The notes beneath the pieces are model-generated. The model was not told where the DNA came from and made no database searches. It saw nothing but the letters and a program-made list of their open reading frames with translations. A DNA stretch of 51,733 nt from Gammaproteobacteria bacterium (lineage in GTDB: Bacteria > Pseudomonadota > Gammaproteobacteria > Arenicellales > Poriferihabitantaceae). The position numbers were made by a program, and so were the translations under genes. Shown here piece by piece: positions 35,124 to 43,996 of this stretch. The stretch's first letter is position 1, and each line of letters begins with the position of its first letter. The stretch lies in contig JAPOSW010000092.1 in NCBI GenBank assembly GCA_026709505.1, positions 1-51,733 of the forward strand, given 5' to 3'.

Positions 35124-35545
35124 GCCAGCCCGCCAGCCCTCATTCGGCATATGCGGGCAGGTTCCGCACAGGCTGTGAATGCATAATCCTTGTCTTGCCT
35201 TCAAGAGCAATCAATCCGGGATAACTGACAGGATAGTGCTTCATGAAACGCACGTCTTGATGGCTGAGGGCCGGTTGGATCTCTCGCAAAAATAACCTGT
35301 TCATTGGTTGTTCAAGCATCAAGGCGAAAATTGCACATCTGTTAGATATCAATCAACCGGCATATCAAGGCTGTGGACAGGCCATTTTAGCGAGGCTTCT
35401 TGGCTGGAAAAAAGTTCGGATACCGGTGCCGTTCCCCGTGCCCCGTTCACGGTTGCTAGTTTCCAGCGAACCAAAGCCAGTATGTGATTGCTTTGCTTCA
35501 TTAAGATACGACGACTTGAGCCGGTGCTTGACTGATGAATTAGCG
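35124..35545. other. Gap with no convincing gene
   Basis: A minus-strand open frame of about 70 codons (35140-35352, containing QDVRFMKHYPVSYPGLIALE) ends 16 bp before coaE and could be a small protein, but no family or binding site supports it. Around 35428-35451 the plus strand holds three tandem 7-mers (CCGTTCC, CCGTGCC, CCGTTCA). This gap separates the housekeeping block from the sulfatase module. Confidence 0.35.
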
Positions 35546-37078
35546 CTATTCTCCAAGAAAGGGAGTGGGCTTGACGTATGGGTAGCGTGCCTTTGCCTTG
35601 GTCTCGATTGCGCTTGAATTGCGGACATAGCGCTTGTCGTCATCGTTGCGTACCGAATGAACCCATTCAGGGTCTCCGCCTGTCGATTCATGTATTAATT
35701 TTCTTTCACGCTGGCTCTGAAGACAGGATTCATGGATTGAGCATGGATCCCAGTCTTTTAGCAGCATCTTGAGGAGAGATTGCTGCAGGAGTTCCTGCTC
35801 AGGCTGGTCAATCAAATTCGTCAATTCGTTTGGGTCGCTGGACAGGTTGTACAGCAACGATGGATGCTCATGAGTATAAATCAGCTTATGCTGATGGCTT
35901 CGTATCATGCGGCAAGGCGCATTGACGCCTTCGCCCGTGTATTCGGAAATGACCAGACTGTTCCACTCCGCGCTTCCAGAAAGCAGTGGCATCAGGCTAT
36001 GGCCGTCAAGTGGAGAGACTGTATCTTCAGGATTGCCGCCGGCAACATCAATCAGAGTCGGGAGCAAGTCAACCAGCGACACGAGCTCCTTGACGCGTGA
36101 TACGTTCTTCATCCCCGGAATCCTGATCAGCAATGGAACCGCAGTCGACCACTCAAAGAAGGCCTGCTTGAACCACATGCCCCTTTCGCCGAGCATCTCG
36201 CCATGGTCGGAAGTGAGGATGACAACGGTGTTCGAGTCAAGATTCAGAAGTTCGAGCGTATCAAGCAGTCTTCCGATTTTATCGTCGAGATAAGAGCACA
36301 TGCCAAAATATGCGTGTCGCGCATTCAGGACATGATCTTCTGTCACTTCATGCATGTCCCCTGCATGGGCATAGTGTAGCCAGCGGCTCATGACGTCCAT
36401 TTCATCCAGGTCAAGTTCACGCACGGTCGGCATGTCGATTTGATCATGCTGGTAACGATCCCAGTATTCGGGAGTTGTTACGTATGGCGAGTGAGGATGG
36501 GTGAACGATACCCACAGTAGAAATGGCGAGTCAGTGTTATAGCGAGCGAGGTCGTGGAGTTTTTGCGTACTCGCGTATTCCACTTCTTCATCATAATCGA
36601 TCTGCAGGCTTCTCGTGCACACCCCTGAATCAACAACGGCTCGCATGTTGATTCCTGTGGGGCGATAGCGTTCCCCGGCAATCCAGTCCGGCGTCCAGGC
36701 AAAGTTTGATGGATAGATGTCAGTGGTGATTCGCTCATTGAAGCCGTGCAGTTGATCAGGTCCAATGAAATGCATCTTCCCAGAAAGGACAGTATGATAC
36801 CCCTCGCGGCGCAAGTAGTGCGCCAGTGTCGGCACTGAAGCAGGCAGTTCACTGGCATTGTCCCATACGCCAATAGAGTTCGCATAACGGCCGGTCAGCA
36901 TTGATGCCCGTGACGGTACGCATAGCGGAAAATTACAGTAGGCGTTCTCGAATACGGTTCCTGATTCGGCTAACCGGTCAATATGAGGAGTCCTGGTTAG
37001 GCCATGTCCATATGCAGCAAGTGCTTTTGCACTCATCTGGTCGGTCTGGATTACCAGAACGTTGAGGCGTTCAGTCAC
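35546..37078 (-). CDS. Choline-sulfatase-like arylsulfatase
   Basis: A type I sulfatase of 510 residues. The formylglycine-forming motif CVPSR (C53 to R57) lies in NFPLCVPSRASMLTGRY. Downstream, SGKMHFIGPDQLHGFNERIT and TDIYPSNFAWTPDW closely follow choline-sulfatase (BetC) patterns. ILTSDHGEMLGERG provides metal ligands, and the end (RYVRNSSAI) resembles the BetC C-terminal domain. The cysteine needs conversion by a formylglycine-generating enzyme, which is not in this window. No signal peptide is visible, so it should be cytoplasmic. It lies downstream of the TctC gene on the same strand, separated by a hairpin, so the substrate is probably an imported sulfate ester; choline-O-sulfate is possible but not proven. 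The usual bet genes are absent. Confidence 0.82.
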   Translation of the reverse strand: MTERLNVLVIQTDQMSAKALAAYGHGLTRTPHIDRLAESGTVFENAYCNFPLCVPSRASMLTGRYANSIGVWDNASELPASVPTLAHYLRREGYHTVLSGKMHFIGPDQLHGFNERITTDIYPSNFAWTPDWIAGERYRPTGINMRAVVDSGVCTRSLQIDYDEEVEYASTQKLHDLARYNTDSPFLLWVSFTHPHSPYVTTPEYWDRYQHDQIDMPTVRELDLDEMDVMSRWLHYAHAGDMHEVTEDHVLNARHAYFGMCSYLDDKIGRLLDTLELLNLDSNTVVILTSDHGEMLGERGMWFKQAFFEWSTAVPLLIRIPGMKNVSRVKELVSLVDLLPTLIDVAGGNPEDTVSPLDGHSLMPLLSGSAEWNSLVISEYTGEGVNAPCRMIRSHQHKLIYTHEHPSLLYNLSSDPNELTNLIDQPEQELLQQSLLKMLLKDWDPCSIHESCLQSQRERKLIHESTGGDPEWVHSVRNDDDKRYVRNSSAIETKAKARYPYVKPTPFLGE

Positions 37079-37116
37079 GGCAAATCCCCATCAACTGGGT
37101 TGCGAATCGTCAGCAT

Positions 37117-37147
37117 TGGGCGTGCAGCATGTGAGACCACACGCCCA
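37117..37147 (-). terminator. Intercistronic hairpin between tctC and the sulfatase gene
   Basis: TGGGCGTG and CACGCCCA form a perfect 8-bp stem with a 15-base loop in the 95-bp gap. Without a T-run it is more likely an attenuating or stabilising hairpin that keeps the upstream binding-protein message abundant than a full terminator. Confidence 0.4.
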
Positions 37148-37173
37148 GTTCAGATAGTCAATGGAAACAAATC

Positions 37174-38157
37174 CTATTGGATCGTCATGCCAAGTTTCTC
37201 GGTCAGTACCTTGAACGCAGTATACTGATTCTCTACGAAATCCCTAGTCTCGGCCGGCGGCAGTACATGCGGTACCGAACCTAGGCCCTTGGTCAGTTTC
37301 AGCCATGCCTTGTCCTGTGAAATGTTCTGAAGCACATCGACCCATTTAGCGGCTACCTCATCCGGGAGATTGGGCGGTCCCCACACACCGCTCCAGCCTA
37401 TGACAGTTTCCAGTCCCGGATAGCCGGCTTGCGCTGCAGTGGGAACATCCTTGATGCTCGCAATCCTCTCTGGAGTCGTCACTACCAGTGCACGGAGCTT
37501 GCCAGCCTGGATGTTGCCAATCACGCCGGATAGATTTTGAAACAGCATATCGACGTGTCCGCCGACTACTGCGGCCGCAGCCTTGCCGCCACCCTTGTAT
37601 GGTACATGTTTCATTGCATCAGCGCCCATGCCGAATTGGTCAAGCACCATGACCATGGCAACATGAAGGAGTGTTCCTACTCCGGCGGACGAATAACTCA
37701 AGTCTGCTCCACCTTCAATTGCCTCCTTGATATCGTCCAGAGACTGATAGGGAGAGTCTGCCGCTACCGCAAGTACAAAAGGGTTCAGTTCCAGCAAGCC
37801 CAGGAAGGTGTATTCATCCCACTTGTAGGGAATCGTCCGATTCATGGCCGGAACGGCAGCTTGAGATCCGACTCTTGCGAGCAGGAGTGTGTAGCCGTCA
37901 TTTGCGCCTTTGACAACGGTTGTGGATCCCGAGACGCCGGCTGCGCCGGTTCGATTAACGACCAGGATGCTTTCGCCTAGATACGACGGAGCGGTTGCCG
38001 ACAATGTTCGAGCTGCCAAATCTGCAGCTCCGCCAGGACCATAAGGGGATACCAGAGTCACTGGCTTGGTCGGATAGTCGGCTGCCGATACACCAGAAAT
38101 GCCCAATGCTGTGACAGCCGCCAGCATGCTGAGCGCAAGTCTTGTCATTCTTTTCAT
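37174..38157 (-). CDS. Tripartite tricarboxylate transporter binding protein (TctC/Bug family)
   Basis: A periplasmic solute-binding protein of 327 residues. The signal peptide covers MKRMTRLALSMLAAVTALG and ends after ISGVSA. The mature start, ADYPTKPVTLVSPYGPGGAA, is the classic Bug/TctC motif, in which loops bind carboxylates through water-bridged contacts. VVNRTGAAGVSG is the second binding loop. It diverges from a ROK regulator whose strand carries tctB and tctA, so the complete three-part transporter is encoded here. GGAG precedes the ATG. Confidence 0.92.
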   Translation of the reverse strand: MKRMTRLALSMLAAVTALGISGVSAADYPTKPVTLVSPYGPGGAADLAARTLSATAPSYLGESILVVNRTGAAGVSGSTTVVKGANDGYTLLLARVGSQAAVPAMNRTIPYKWDEYTFLGLLELNPFVLAVAADSPYQSLDDIKEAIEGGADLSYSSAGVGTLLHVAMVMVLDQFGMGADAMKHVPYKGGGKAAAAVVGGHVDMLFQNLSGVIGNIQAGKLRALVVTTPERIASIKDVPTAAQAGYPGLETVIGWSGVWGPPNLPDEVAAKWVDVLQNISQDKAWLKLTKGLGSVPHVLPPAETRDFVENQYTAFKVLTEKLGMTIQ

Positions 38158-38166
38158 TTACATAAT
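38158..38166 (+). promoter_or_regulatory. Possible operator half-site near the tctC start
   Basis: TTACATAAT, just upstream of the tctC ATG on the minus strand, repeats the left half of the palindrome at 38259-38271. It could be a second, weaker binding site. Confidence 0.25.
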
Positions 38167-38258
38167 CTCCAATTGTTGCTGAACAGAAGCAGGAATCGTC
38201 CTTGCAGGGCAAAACCGATATCCTGCCGCTCGATGTGTGTTATTATGACATTTATTAA

Positions 38259-38271
38259 TTACATTATGTAA
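38259..38271. promoter_or_regulatory. Palindromic operator candidate in the tctC/ROK divergent region
   Basis: TTACATTATGTAA is a perfect 13-bp palindrome in the 143-bp region between the divergent tctC and ROK genes, in AT-rich sequence suitable for promoters. ROK regulators bind AT-rich palindromes, so it is a reasonable site for self-control and control of the transporter. Confidence 0.5.
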
Positions 38272-38300
38272 CTAAAAATATTATTGTTCAAGGAGGCAGT

Positions 38301-39521
38301 GTGCCGTTGACATTCAGACCGCCGGATGCCGCAAGGGACGTTTCAGGCCGTGGCAGACATTTCGTGATGCTGGAAATAATGAAGCATGGACCCCTTTCCC
38401 GGTCGGAAATTGCGCGAAGAATCGGTATCACCGAAGCCTCTGTTTCGAGGATTACACGCGAGTTTATTGATGCTGGTCTCATTGAGGAAACCGGGTTTAT
38501 CCGTGGTCCAAGTCAACCGGGGCGCAAGCGCATCGGGGTTCAAATCCGCGCCGAGGCCGGCTATGTTGCCGCTATTGCCCTCAATGCATTTAGTCAAGAC
38601 ATTGTCATAGGGAATATCGCCAGCCAAATAGTTGCAAGGCGGCGGCTGCACTTTACGGATATGAGTTCAGCTGCTGAAGTCTTGAAAACCTGTGCGGCGG
38701 AACTGCTCGACTTGATTGCGCATGCGGGACTTGAAAAACGAGAGATATTGAATTTTGCCACAATATTGACTGGATCGATTGACCCGGTTGGCATGAAGGT
38801 ATTCAACGCATTCCCTATTGATTGGCAAGACGTTGACGTGAAAGCAATTCTAAATCGACAACTCGGATCGCCATTAGTGCTTGAGAGCATCTCAAATGCG
38901 AAGAATCTGGCTGCGCGCTGCAACAGTTCAACGCGCAAGCTGGATAACGTTGTGCTGTTCAATTGTTCTTTAACCATTGGCTGTAGCGTTCTCTCTGAAG
39001 GCAGGTTGCTTCGGGGGCATGAATCCAGGGTGGGGATGATCGACTCATTGAGAGTGCCTGGCGCAAACGGTGAAATGAAACCGGTTAATGCGGCTGCAGG
39101 TGGAATCGCGCTGATTAACGAAACTGACTCTCTAAACAGCAGCCGGGGCAAGGATCTGGAGAACTTTTCAGCCCTATTGAGCAATGTCATTGATGGCAAT
39201 TCACAAGAACCTCTGGTTTCTGGCGCCTGTACCCTTTACCAGGCCGGATACTCGCTGGGTTATGCGATCATGAATTTTCATTCAATCCTGCATCCGCAGC
39301 GCATCCTGGTTTCTGGGCCGTTGATTGCCAGTTCGCAATACCGTGGCGGAATCACCAATGCAGTGGAAAAATATATCGGCCTTGATTGCGCCCAGAACCG
39401 AATAGAGTTTCTGGACATGCAGAGCTATCAGGCTGCGCTGTCACTCGCTGTCCAGCATTTTCTTTTGCTTTCAGGTGAGGCAACGGAATCAATTCGCGCT
39501 CTGTCTGTTGCGTATGCGTGA
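38301..39521 (+). CDS. ROK-family transcriptional regulator
   Basis: A protein of 406 residues. The N-terminal winged helix-turn-helix (SRSEIARRIGITEASVSRIT, about residues 33-52) is followed by a ROK domain. The start is a GTG at 38301 with AAGGAGG at ideal spacing. The ROK sugar-kinase motifs are degenerate: the ATP phosphate motif D-x-G-G-T and the cysteine-rich zinc motif are not recognisable, and after LLRGHESRVGMID there is no C-x-C-G-x-x-G-C. I therefore read it as a pure regulator that may bind a non-sugar effector. It diverges from tctC and overlaps tctB by 8 bp, so it probably controls the module. Confidence 0.85.
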   Translation: MPLTFRPPDAARDVSGRGRHFVMLEIMKHGPLSRSEIARRIGITEASVSRITREFIDAGLIEETGFIRGPSQPGRKRIGVQIRAEAGYVAAIALNAFSQDIVIGNIASQIVARRRLHFTDMSSAAEVLKTCAAELLDLIAHAGLEKREILNFATILTGSIDPVGMKVFNAFPIDWQDVDVKAILNRQLGSPLVLESISNAKNLAARCNSSTRKLDNVVLFNCSLTIGCSVLSEGRLLRGHESRVGMIDSLRVPGANGEMKPVNAAAGGIALINETDSLNSSRGKDLENFSALLSNVIDGNSQEPLVSGACTLYQAGYSLGYAIMNFHSILHPQRILVSGPLIASSQYRGGITNAVEKYIGLDCAQNRIEFLDMQSYQAALSLAVQHFLLLSGEATESIRALSVAYA

Positions 39522-39990
39522 GTCCCGGTCAATAGGGCTGATCATTGCTGCGCTTGGGCTGCTGGCGTTCTTTGTATTGATTCCTGTTGGAATAGTTACA
39601 CCATCAAATATAGAAAGTCTTGCACTGGCACCGGATTTTTGGCCGAGCATCATTGCATCCGTCTTTGTGATGACGGGAGTGATCTTGCTGATTGCTCCGG
39701 CCAGATATGCCCAGCCTTCGTCGGAAGGCCAGGCTTGCAGCATTACCCGTATCGCAAGACTTTTTTTGCTGCTTGGCGTCTTGTTTGGAGTCTATGTCGC
39801 TACCCCTTACCTTGGCTTGGTCGTGCCAGCCATGTTGATGGTCTCTGGATTGAGCTGGCTCGCTGGTGAACGGCGCTGGAAATTCCTGATCGTTCTGTCA
39901 TTTGTCAGCCCTGTCGCATTGGCCATGTTTTTCACCTACGCTGCAAAGGTTCCGATACCGCTTGGTGTTTTCGAGTTCATATACGGTTGA
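39514..39990 (+). CDS. Tripartite tricarboxylate transporter small subunit TctB
   Basis: A membrane protein of about 158 residues with four predicted helices (IGLIIAALGLLAFFVLIPVG; FWPSIIASVFVMTGVILLIA; RLFLLLGVLFGVYVATPYLG; FLIVLSFVSPVALAMFF). The sequence LAPDFWPSIIA after helix 1 is typical of TctB. I chose the ATG at 39514, which overlaps the ROK stop. It precedes tctA by 6 bp. Confidence 0.85.
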   Translation: MRESRSIGLIIAALGLLAFFVLIPVGIVTPSNIESLALAPDFWPSIIASVFVMTGVILLIAPARYAQPSSEGQACSITRIARLFLLLGVLFGVYVATPYLGLVVPAMLMVSGLSWLAGERRWKFLIVLSFVSPVALAMFFTYAAKVPIPLGVFEFIYG

Positions 39991-39996
39991 TCCCCT

Positions 39997-41481
39997 GTGT
40001 ACGAAAATCTAGTTCAAGCTGTTGGATTGTTTTTTACCTTCCAAAACATATTGATCGTTCTGGCTGGCGTGCTGATCGGTGCTGTCGTTGGCGCAATACC
40101 GGGCATGTCTACGCCAATGGGCGTAGCTTTGGTTCTTCCGTTTACCTTTACGATGGAACCCGTCACTGGCATTTTGCTATTGCTTGGGGTGTACAAGGGT
40201 GGCTTGTATGGCGGTTCGATTACTGCAATTCTGATCAAGGCCCCAGGCACTCCGGCGGCTTCCTGCACAGTGTTGGACGGTTACCCGTTAACGCAAAAGG
40301 GGCAAGCCAGAAAAGCTCTCGACATGGCGCTTTATGCTTCCTGTTTCGCTGATTTTGTATCCAACATGTCGCTGATTCTACTGGCTGGCGTTTTGGCGGG
40401 CCTCGCATTGAAGTTCGGCCCGCCCGAATTTTTTACGCTGATCTTGTTTTCCCTGACAATAATTGCCGGTGTTTCCGGAGACAATCTTGTCAAGGGAATC
40501 GCCTCGGCATGCCTTGGGTTGATGTTTGCCGTCATCGGCCTGGACATGGTTTACGGTACGAATCGATTTTTGTTCGGTAACTGGAATCTCATGGGCGGGT
40601 TGTCCTTCATTCCGGTACTGATTGGACTTTTTGCGCTTCCTGAAATTATCCAGTTCTTCGTAAATGGCGTTGCCGGTCGGGTCCAATCCGCAACCATGCG
40701 AGGCGGCGGCGCCAGTTTCGCGGATTTCAAGCGCTGCTTCAAGTCCATCCTGCGCGGCAGCCTGATTGGCGTTGGACTGGGGGCGATTCCAGGTATTGGA
40801 GGGGCGCCGTCGGCATTTCTCTCCTACAGCGAGGCACGGCGAACATCAAGGAACCGAGACAATTTCGGCAAAGGCGAATTGGAGGGAGTGGCCGCTGCCG
40901 AAGCCGGAAACAATGGCGTTGCAGGAGCAACGATGATCCCGCTTCTGGCACTCGGTGTGCCGGGAGATGTAATCACCGCCATCATTCTCGGCGCTTTCAT
41001 GATTCATGGGCTTCGCCCCGGACCATTGCTGTTTGTCGAAAACCTATCATTGATCTACGCACTGTTCATCGGAATCATGCTGAGCAGCCTGTACCTGTTC
41101 ATCGTTGGCAAGTTTACCATCCGCCTGATCAGCCGCATTGCCGAAGTGCCCAACCGAATTTTGTATCCCATTGTTCTGCTGCTGTGCTTGTTTGGAACAT
41201 TTGCAATCAACAACAATATGTTCGACGTTCTGGTCATGCTGCTGATGGGATGCGTTGGCTATGTGATGATGCTCTATCGTTTTCCAGCCCCTCCATTCTT
41301 GATTGCCTTCATACTTGGCCCTTTGCTGGAAGATAATTTTCGTCAATCCTTGATTCTCTCGGATGGAGGGGTTGGCATTTTGTTCAGAAGTCCGATCTGC
41401 ATCATGTTCTGGATTCTGACGGTACTGTCTGTGGTGTTTCTGGTGAATGGCAGACGGAAAAATATTCCATTAAGCGCGTAA
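39997..41481 (+). CDS. Tripartite tricarboxylate transporter large subunit TctA
   Basis: The 494-residue membrane subunit, with about 11-12 helices. Two copies of the TctA pore motif appear: GAVVGAIPGMSTPMGVALVL near the start and GVGLGAIPGIGGAPSAFLSY near residue 255, with KAPGTPAASCTVLDG after the first. GNNGVAGATMIPLLALGVPG follows the second. It starts with GTG at 39997, right after tctB. With TctB and TctC it forms a sodium- or proton-driven carboxylate importer; the actual substrate is unknown. Confidence 0.93.
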   Translation: MYENLVQAVGLFFTFQNILIVLAGVLIGAVVGAIPGMSTPMGVALVLPFTFTMEPVTGILLLLGVYKGGLYGGSITAILIKAPGTPAASCTVLDGYPLTQKGQARKALDMALYASCFADFVSNMSLILLAGVLAGLALKFGPPEFFTLILFSLTIIAGVSGDNLVKGIASACLGLMFAVIGLDMVYGTNRFLFGNWNLMGGLSFIPVLIGLFALPEIIQFFVNGVAGRVQSATMRGGGASFADFKRCFKSILRGSLIGVGLGAIPGIGGAPSAFLSYSEARRTSRNRDNFGKGELEGVAAAEAGNNGVAGATMIPLLALGVPGDVITAIILGAFMIHGLRPGPLLFVENLSLIYALFIGIMLSSLYLFIVGKFTIRLISRIAEVPNRILYPIVLLLCLFGTFAINNNMFDVLVMLLMGCVGYVMMLYRFPAPPFLIAFILGPLLEDNFRQSLILSDGGVGILFRSPICIMFWILTVLSVVFLVNGRRKNIPLSA

Positions 41482-41493
41482 TCAGGAGGTTCA

Positions 41494-43566
41494 GTGTCAA
41501 TGCCCGGTCATTCCGCCAGTGGAAACAGGCTGTTTTCGATCGCGGTTGTTTCCGATACGCATCTGAACAGCGTTGAGGACGATGCCAACACCGTGTTTCC
41601 GGTCAACCGCTATGCAAACCCGAGATTGCGCAGGGTGATTGAAGACTTGAACCTGCGTGATATTGAAAGGGTGTTCCATCTTGGCGATGTCGTGCATCCG
41701 GTTCCCTCTGCGGGTGAGTCATACGAACAAGCCTCAAAGTGTTTTTTTGAGCAAATCGAGCTTTTGGATCACCCCATTCACATTATTCCCGGCAATCATG
41801 ATGTCGGGGACAAGCCGCTGCCATGGGCGCCGTCAGGGACCATTCGCCAATCGTTTGCCGATGCCTACTCGAAGTGTTTCGGAGAGCACTATTTTGCGTT
41901 GCGGCAGCAAGGCATTGTCTTTGTTGGCATCAATGCGCAGCTGTTTGGCTCGGGGATTGAACTCGAAACAGAGCAGATGCAGTGGTTGAAGGGCAAGCTC
42001 AATGAATGCATGGAAGACCGGGTTTTCCTATTTTCGCATTATCCGCCATATCTGCTCGATGTTGATGAACCGGAACATTATGACAATCTCTCGCTTGAAA
42101 GCCGTCGTGCCTTTCTGAATCTTCTTGATGCTTTCGGAGTCGAAGCGCTGTTTGCCGGGCATGTTCACCATTTCTGGTACAACCGCTGCAACCAGTGCAA
42201 TATTTACGTATTGCCTTCAACAGCTTTCACAAGACAGGATTACAGTGAAATGTTTCGTGTATCGCCAGGCAATCAATTCGGGCGCGATGATCAGCCGAAA
42301 CTGGGATACTTTTTGGTTCATGTTTTTGAGCAGGGGCACGAATTCGAGTTTATTCGCTGTGTGGAAACCCAAGTGAAAGCGGGTCATCCGGATCGACGCT
42401 ATTCGCTGGCAGTCAATCGATACCGGTCGAGATCGGAGACTCGTCCAGTGCTGGGAATCGAATTGCGCGATGACTGGCAGGATCTGGCATGCATTCCTCC
42501 TTCCGGAGCACTGGATGAATTTGATCGCAAAACTGTCCGAAACGATTATGCCTTGCTTGCGTTGTGGGATATGGGCATTCAGCGTATCAAAATCACTGTA
42601 TCAGACTTAATTGAAGAAAGGCGTCGGAAACGGCTGGAAGAGCTGGTTCATCTGGGATTCCGATTCACGCTGTACTCGTTTGAACCGTCCGACCGGAAAA
42701 TTCTTGAGTTGGTTCTCTCGAACGCGCATCTGATTGAATCATGGGAGCTGGCGGGAGAGCCAGAAAGCTGCTACACGCGGAGCCATGAGCTGAAATCGAA
42801 GGGGATACCGGGCGGCATTCGCCTGTTTTTCTCTCCCCTAAAGCGCAGAGCGGATGCGGTGCGTCATGGAAAGAAGTACTATCATGTCATCAACCATGGG
42901 TTCAGCATTGAAGACTTCCAAGAGGATGCTGGCATTGATCTCGCAAGAATCGCGAGCTGCTTTGATGGAATTGCATTGCAATGCGGGCTTGACCGCCCGA
43001 TCGAGAGGGCGATCAACTTGGCAAATGATATCAAGAGCCGTGCAGGAATCAGCACTTCCTTGCAACTGCGGTTGCGGGCGGAAGACCCGTCCATGTATCT
43101 ACACAATGAGCAAACGCTGTGCAACCGGATTGCCGAGTCGATGATTCTTGCATGGCCACAGGATGATTGCCGTGTATTTTGCGATACGCTGGCAGATGTT
43201 GATCGAGGCTACTTTCCCCGGATAGGTCTGGTCGATCGCCTCTACAACCCGCGAAATCCCGCCCGGATTGTCCGTCATCTTCATCGGTTGCTGAATGTTT
43301 TGGGCGCCCCTCTTGAACTGAATGTCGAAAATGTTTCCGATCAATGCCGCCGCATTACATGCGAAGCAGAGTTCGGCACACTTGCTGTGCAGTTCCATTC
43401 GAATAACACGGAGTCTGTGCCTGCTGACAGTCATGATGCTGGCAAATCGGGGCTCTGGTTGAACTGGAGTGACGGTACACTTGTTTCTGACAGGCCCAGC
43501 TATGGAGGACTGCCGGCTGCCTTCATTCTCGGCTATGATGCAGGGAAGATGCTGAACGCGGAATAG
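41494..43566 (+). CDS. Two-domain calcineurin-like metallophosphoesterase
   Basis: A protein of 690 residues. Residues 1-300 are a calcineurin-like phosphoesterase with all metal motifs: D21-x-H23 (VVSDTHL), GD at 64-65 (HLGDVVH), GNHD at 100-103, H182 (FLFSHYPP) and GHVH at 222-225. Residues from about 315 to 570 have a repeating strand-helix pattern (GIQRIKITVSDL; GFRFTLYSFEPSD; IESWELAGEPE; FDGIALQCGLDRP; DDCRVFCDTLADVD) that looks like a TIM barrel, then a small beta-rich end. I know no named protein with this fusion. AGGAGG at 41484-41489 precedes both a GTG (41494) and an ATG (41500). It is 12 bp after tctA and belongs to the same transcript; no signal peptide is seen, so it probably works in the cytoplasm on the imported compound. 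Confidence 0.8.
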   Translation: MSMPGHSASGNRLFSIAVVSDTHLNSVEDDANTVFPVNRYANPRLRRVIEDLNLRDIERVFHLGDVVHPVPSAGESYEQASKCFFEQIELLDHPIHIIPGNHDVGDKPLPWAPSGTIRQSFADAYSKCFGEHYFALRQQGIVFVGINAQLFGSGIELETEQMQWLKGKLNECMEDRVFLFSHYPPYLLDVDEPEHYDNLSLESRRAFLNLLDAFGVEALFAGHVHHFWYNRCNQCNIYVLPSTAFTRQDYSEMFRVSPGNQFGRDDQPKLGYFLVHVFEQGHEFEFIRCVETQVKAGHPDRRYSLAVNRYRSRSETRPVLGIELRDDWQDLACIPPSGALDEFDRKTVRNDYALLALWDMGIQRIKITVSDLIEERRRKRLEELVHLGFRFTLYSFEPSDRKILELVLSNAHLIESWELAGEPESCYTRSHELKSKGIPGGIRLFFSPLKRRADAVRHGKKYYHVINHGFSIEDFQEDAGIDLARIASCFDGIALQCGLDRPIERAINLANDIKSRAGISTSLQLRLRAEDPSMYLHNEQTLCNRIAESMILAWPQDDCRVFCDTLADVDRGYFPRIGLVDRLYNPRNPARIVRHLHRLLNVLGAPLELNVENVSDQCRRITCEAEFGTLAVQFHSNNTESVPADSHDAGKSGLWLNWSDGTLVSDRPSYGGLPAAFILGYDAGKMLNAE

Positions 43567-43996
43567 CGTTTACAAGCCGTCGCCATCGCATGGCGTAATG
43601 GATAAAAATCCCTGGAAACTGCCGAGTGCGGGTCATTGAGATGCACCTCCTTCAGTTTGGGAGGCTGTTTATTTGACCAAGCCGTAAAACCCTATGGCTT
43701 GTCTCCCCCCAGTTGACCCTGTATTTTTTTGTTTCAAAAACAGCTGGCACCTTTGTTTCCAATCTGTTTCGGGATCAAAAACATGTCTTTATCCGCTTAT
43801 GCAGCGTTCTGTTCCGCGGTATGCAGTCTCACAATGGGAGCATAGTCCTGACAGCCCTTCCAATTATTGATAAGCGGTTTCTAACGCACGTGCCATCGAC
43901 GGAAAACGCTTTACAGGTTCTCGGACATTTTCAATGTTATGCGATTCCCTGCCTGCAGCATTCGGCATCATGATGGTACTGGGCGGCAGAGTTTGC
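43567..43996. other. Convergent gap with hairpins
   Basis: The two neighbouring genes point toward each other. CCTCC at 43646-43650 and GGAGG at 43660-43664 form a stem followed by CTGTTTATTT, a plausible terminator for the phosphoesterase transcript. CAAGCCGTA and TATGGCTTG (43678-43686 and 43693-43701) form a second, 9-bp stem with a 6-base loop. The remaining 290 bp contain no supportable gene. Confidence 0.45.

Noticed and set aside
43705-43730. Shared GACCCTGTAT near 43713 and 51219 as ends of a mobile element
   Set aside because: Only about ten bases match, without inverted ends or target duplications; chance similarity is sufficient.
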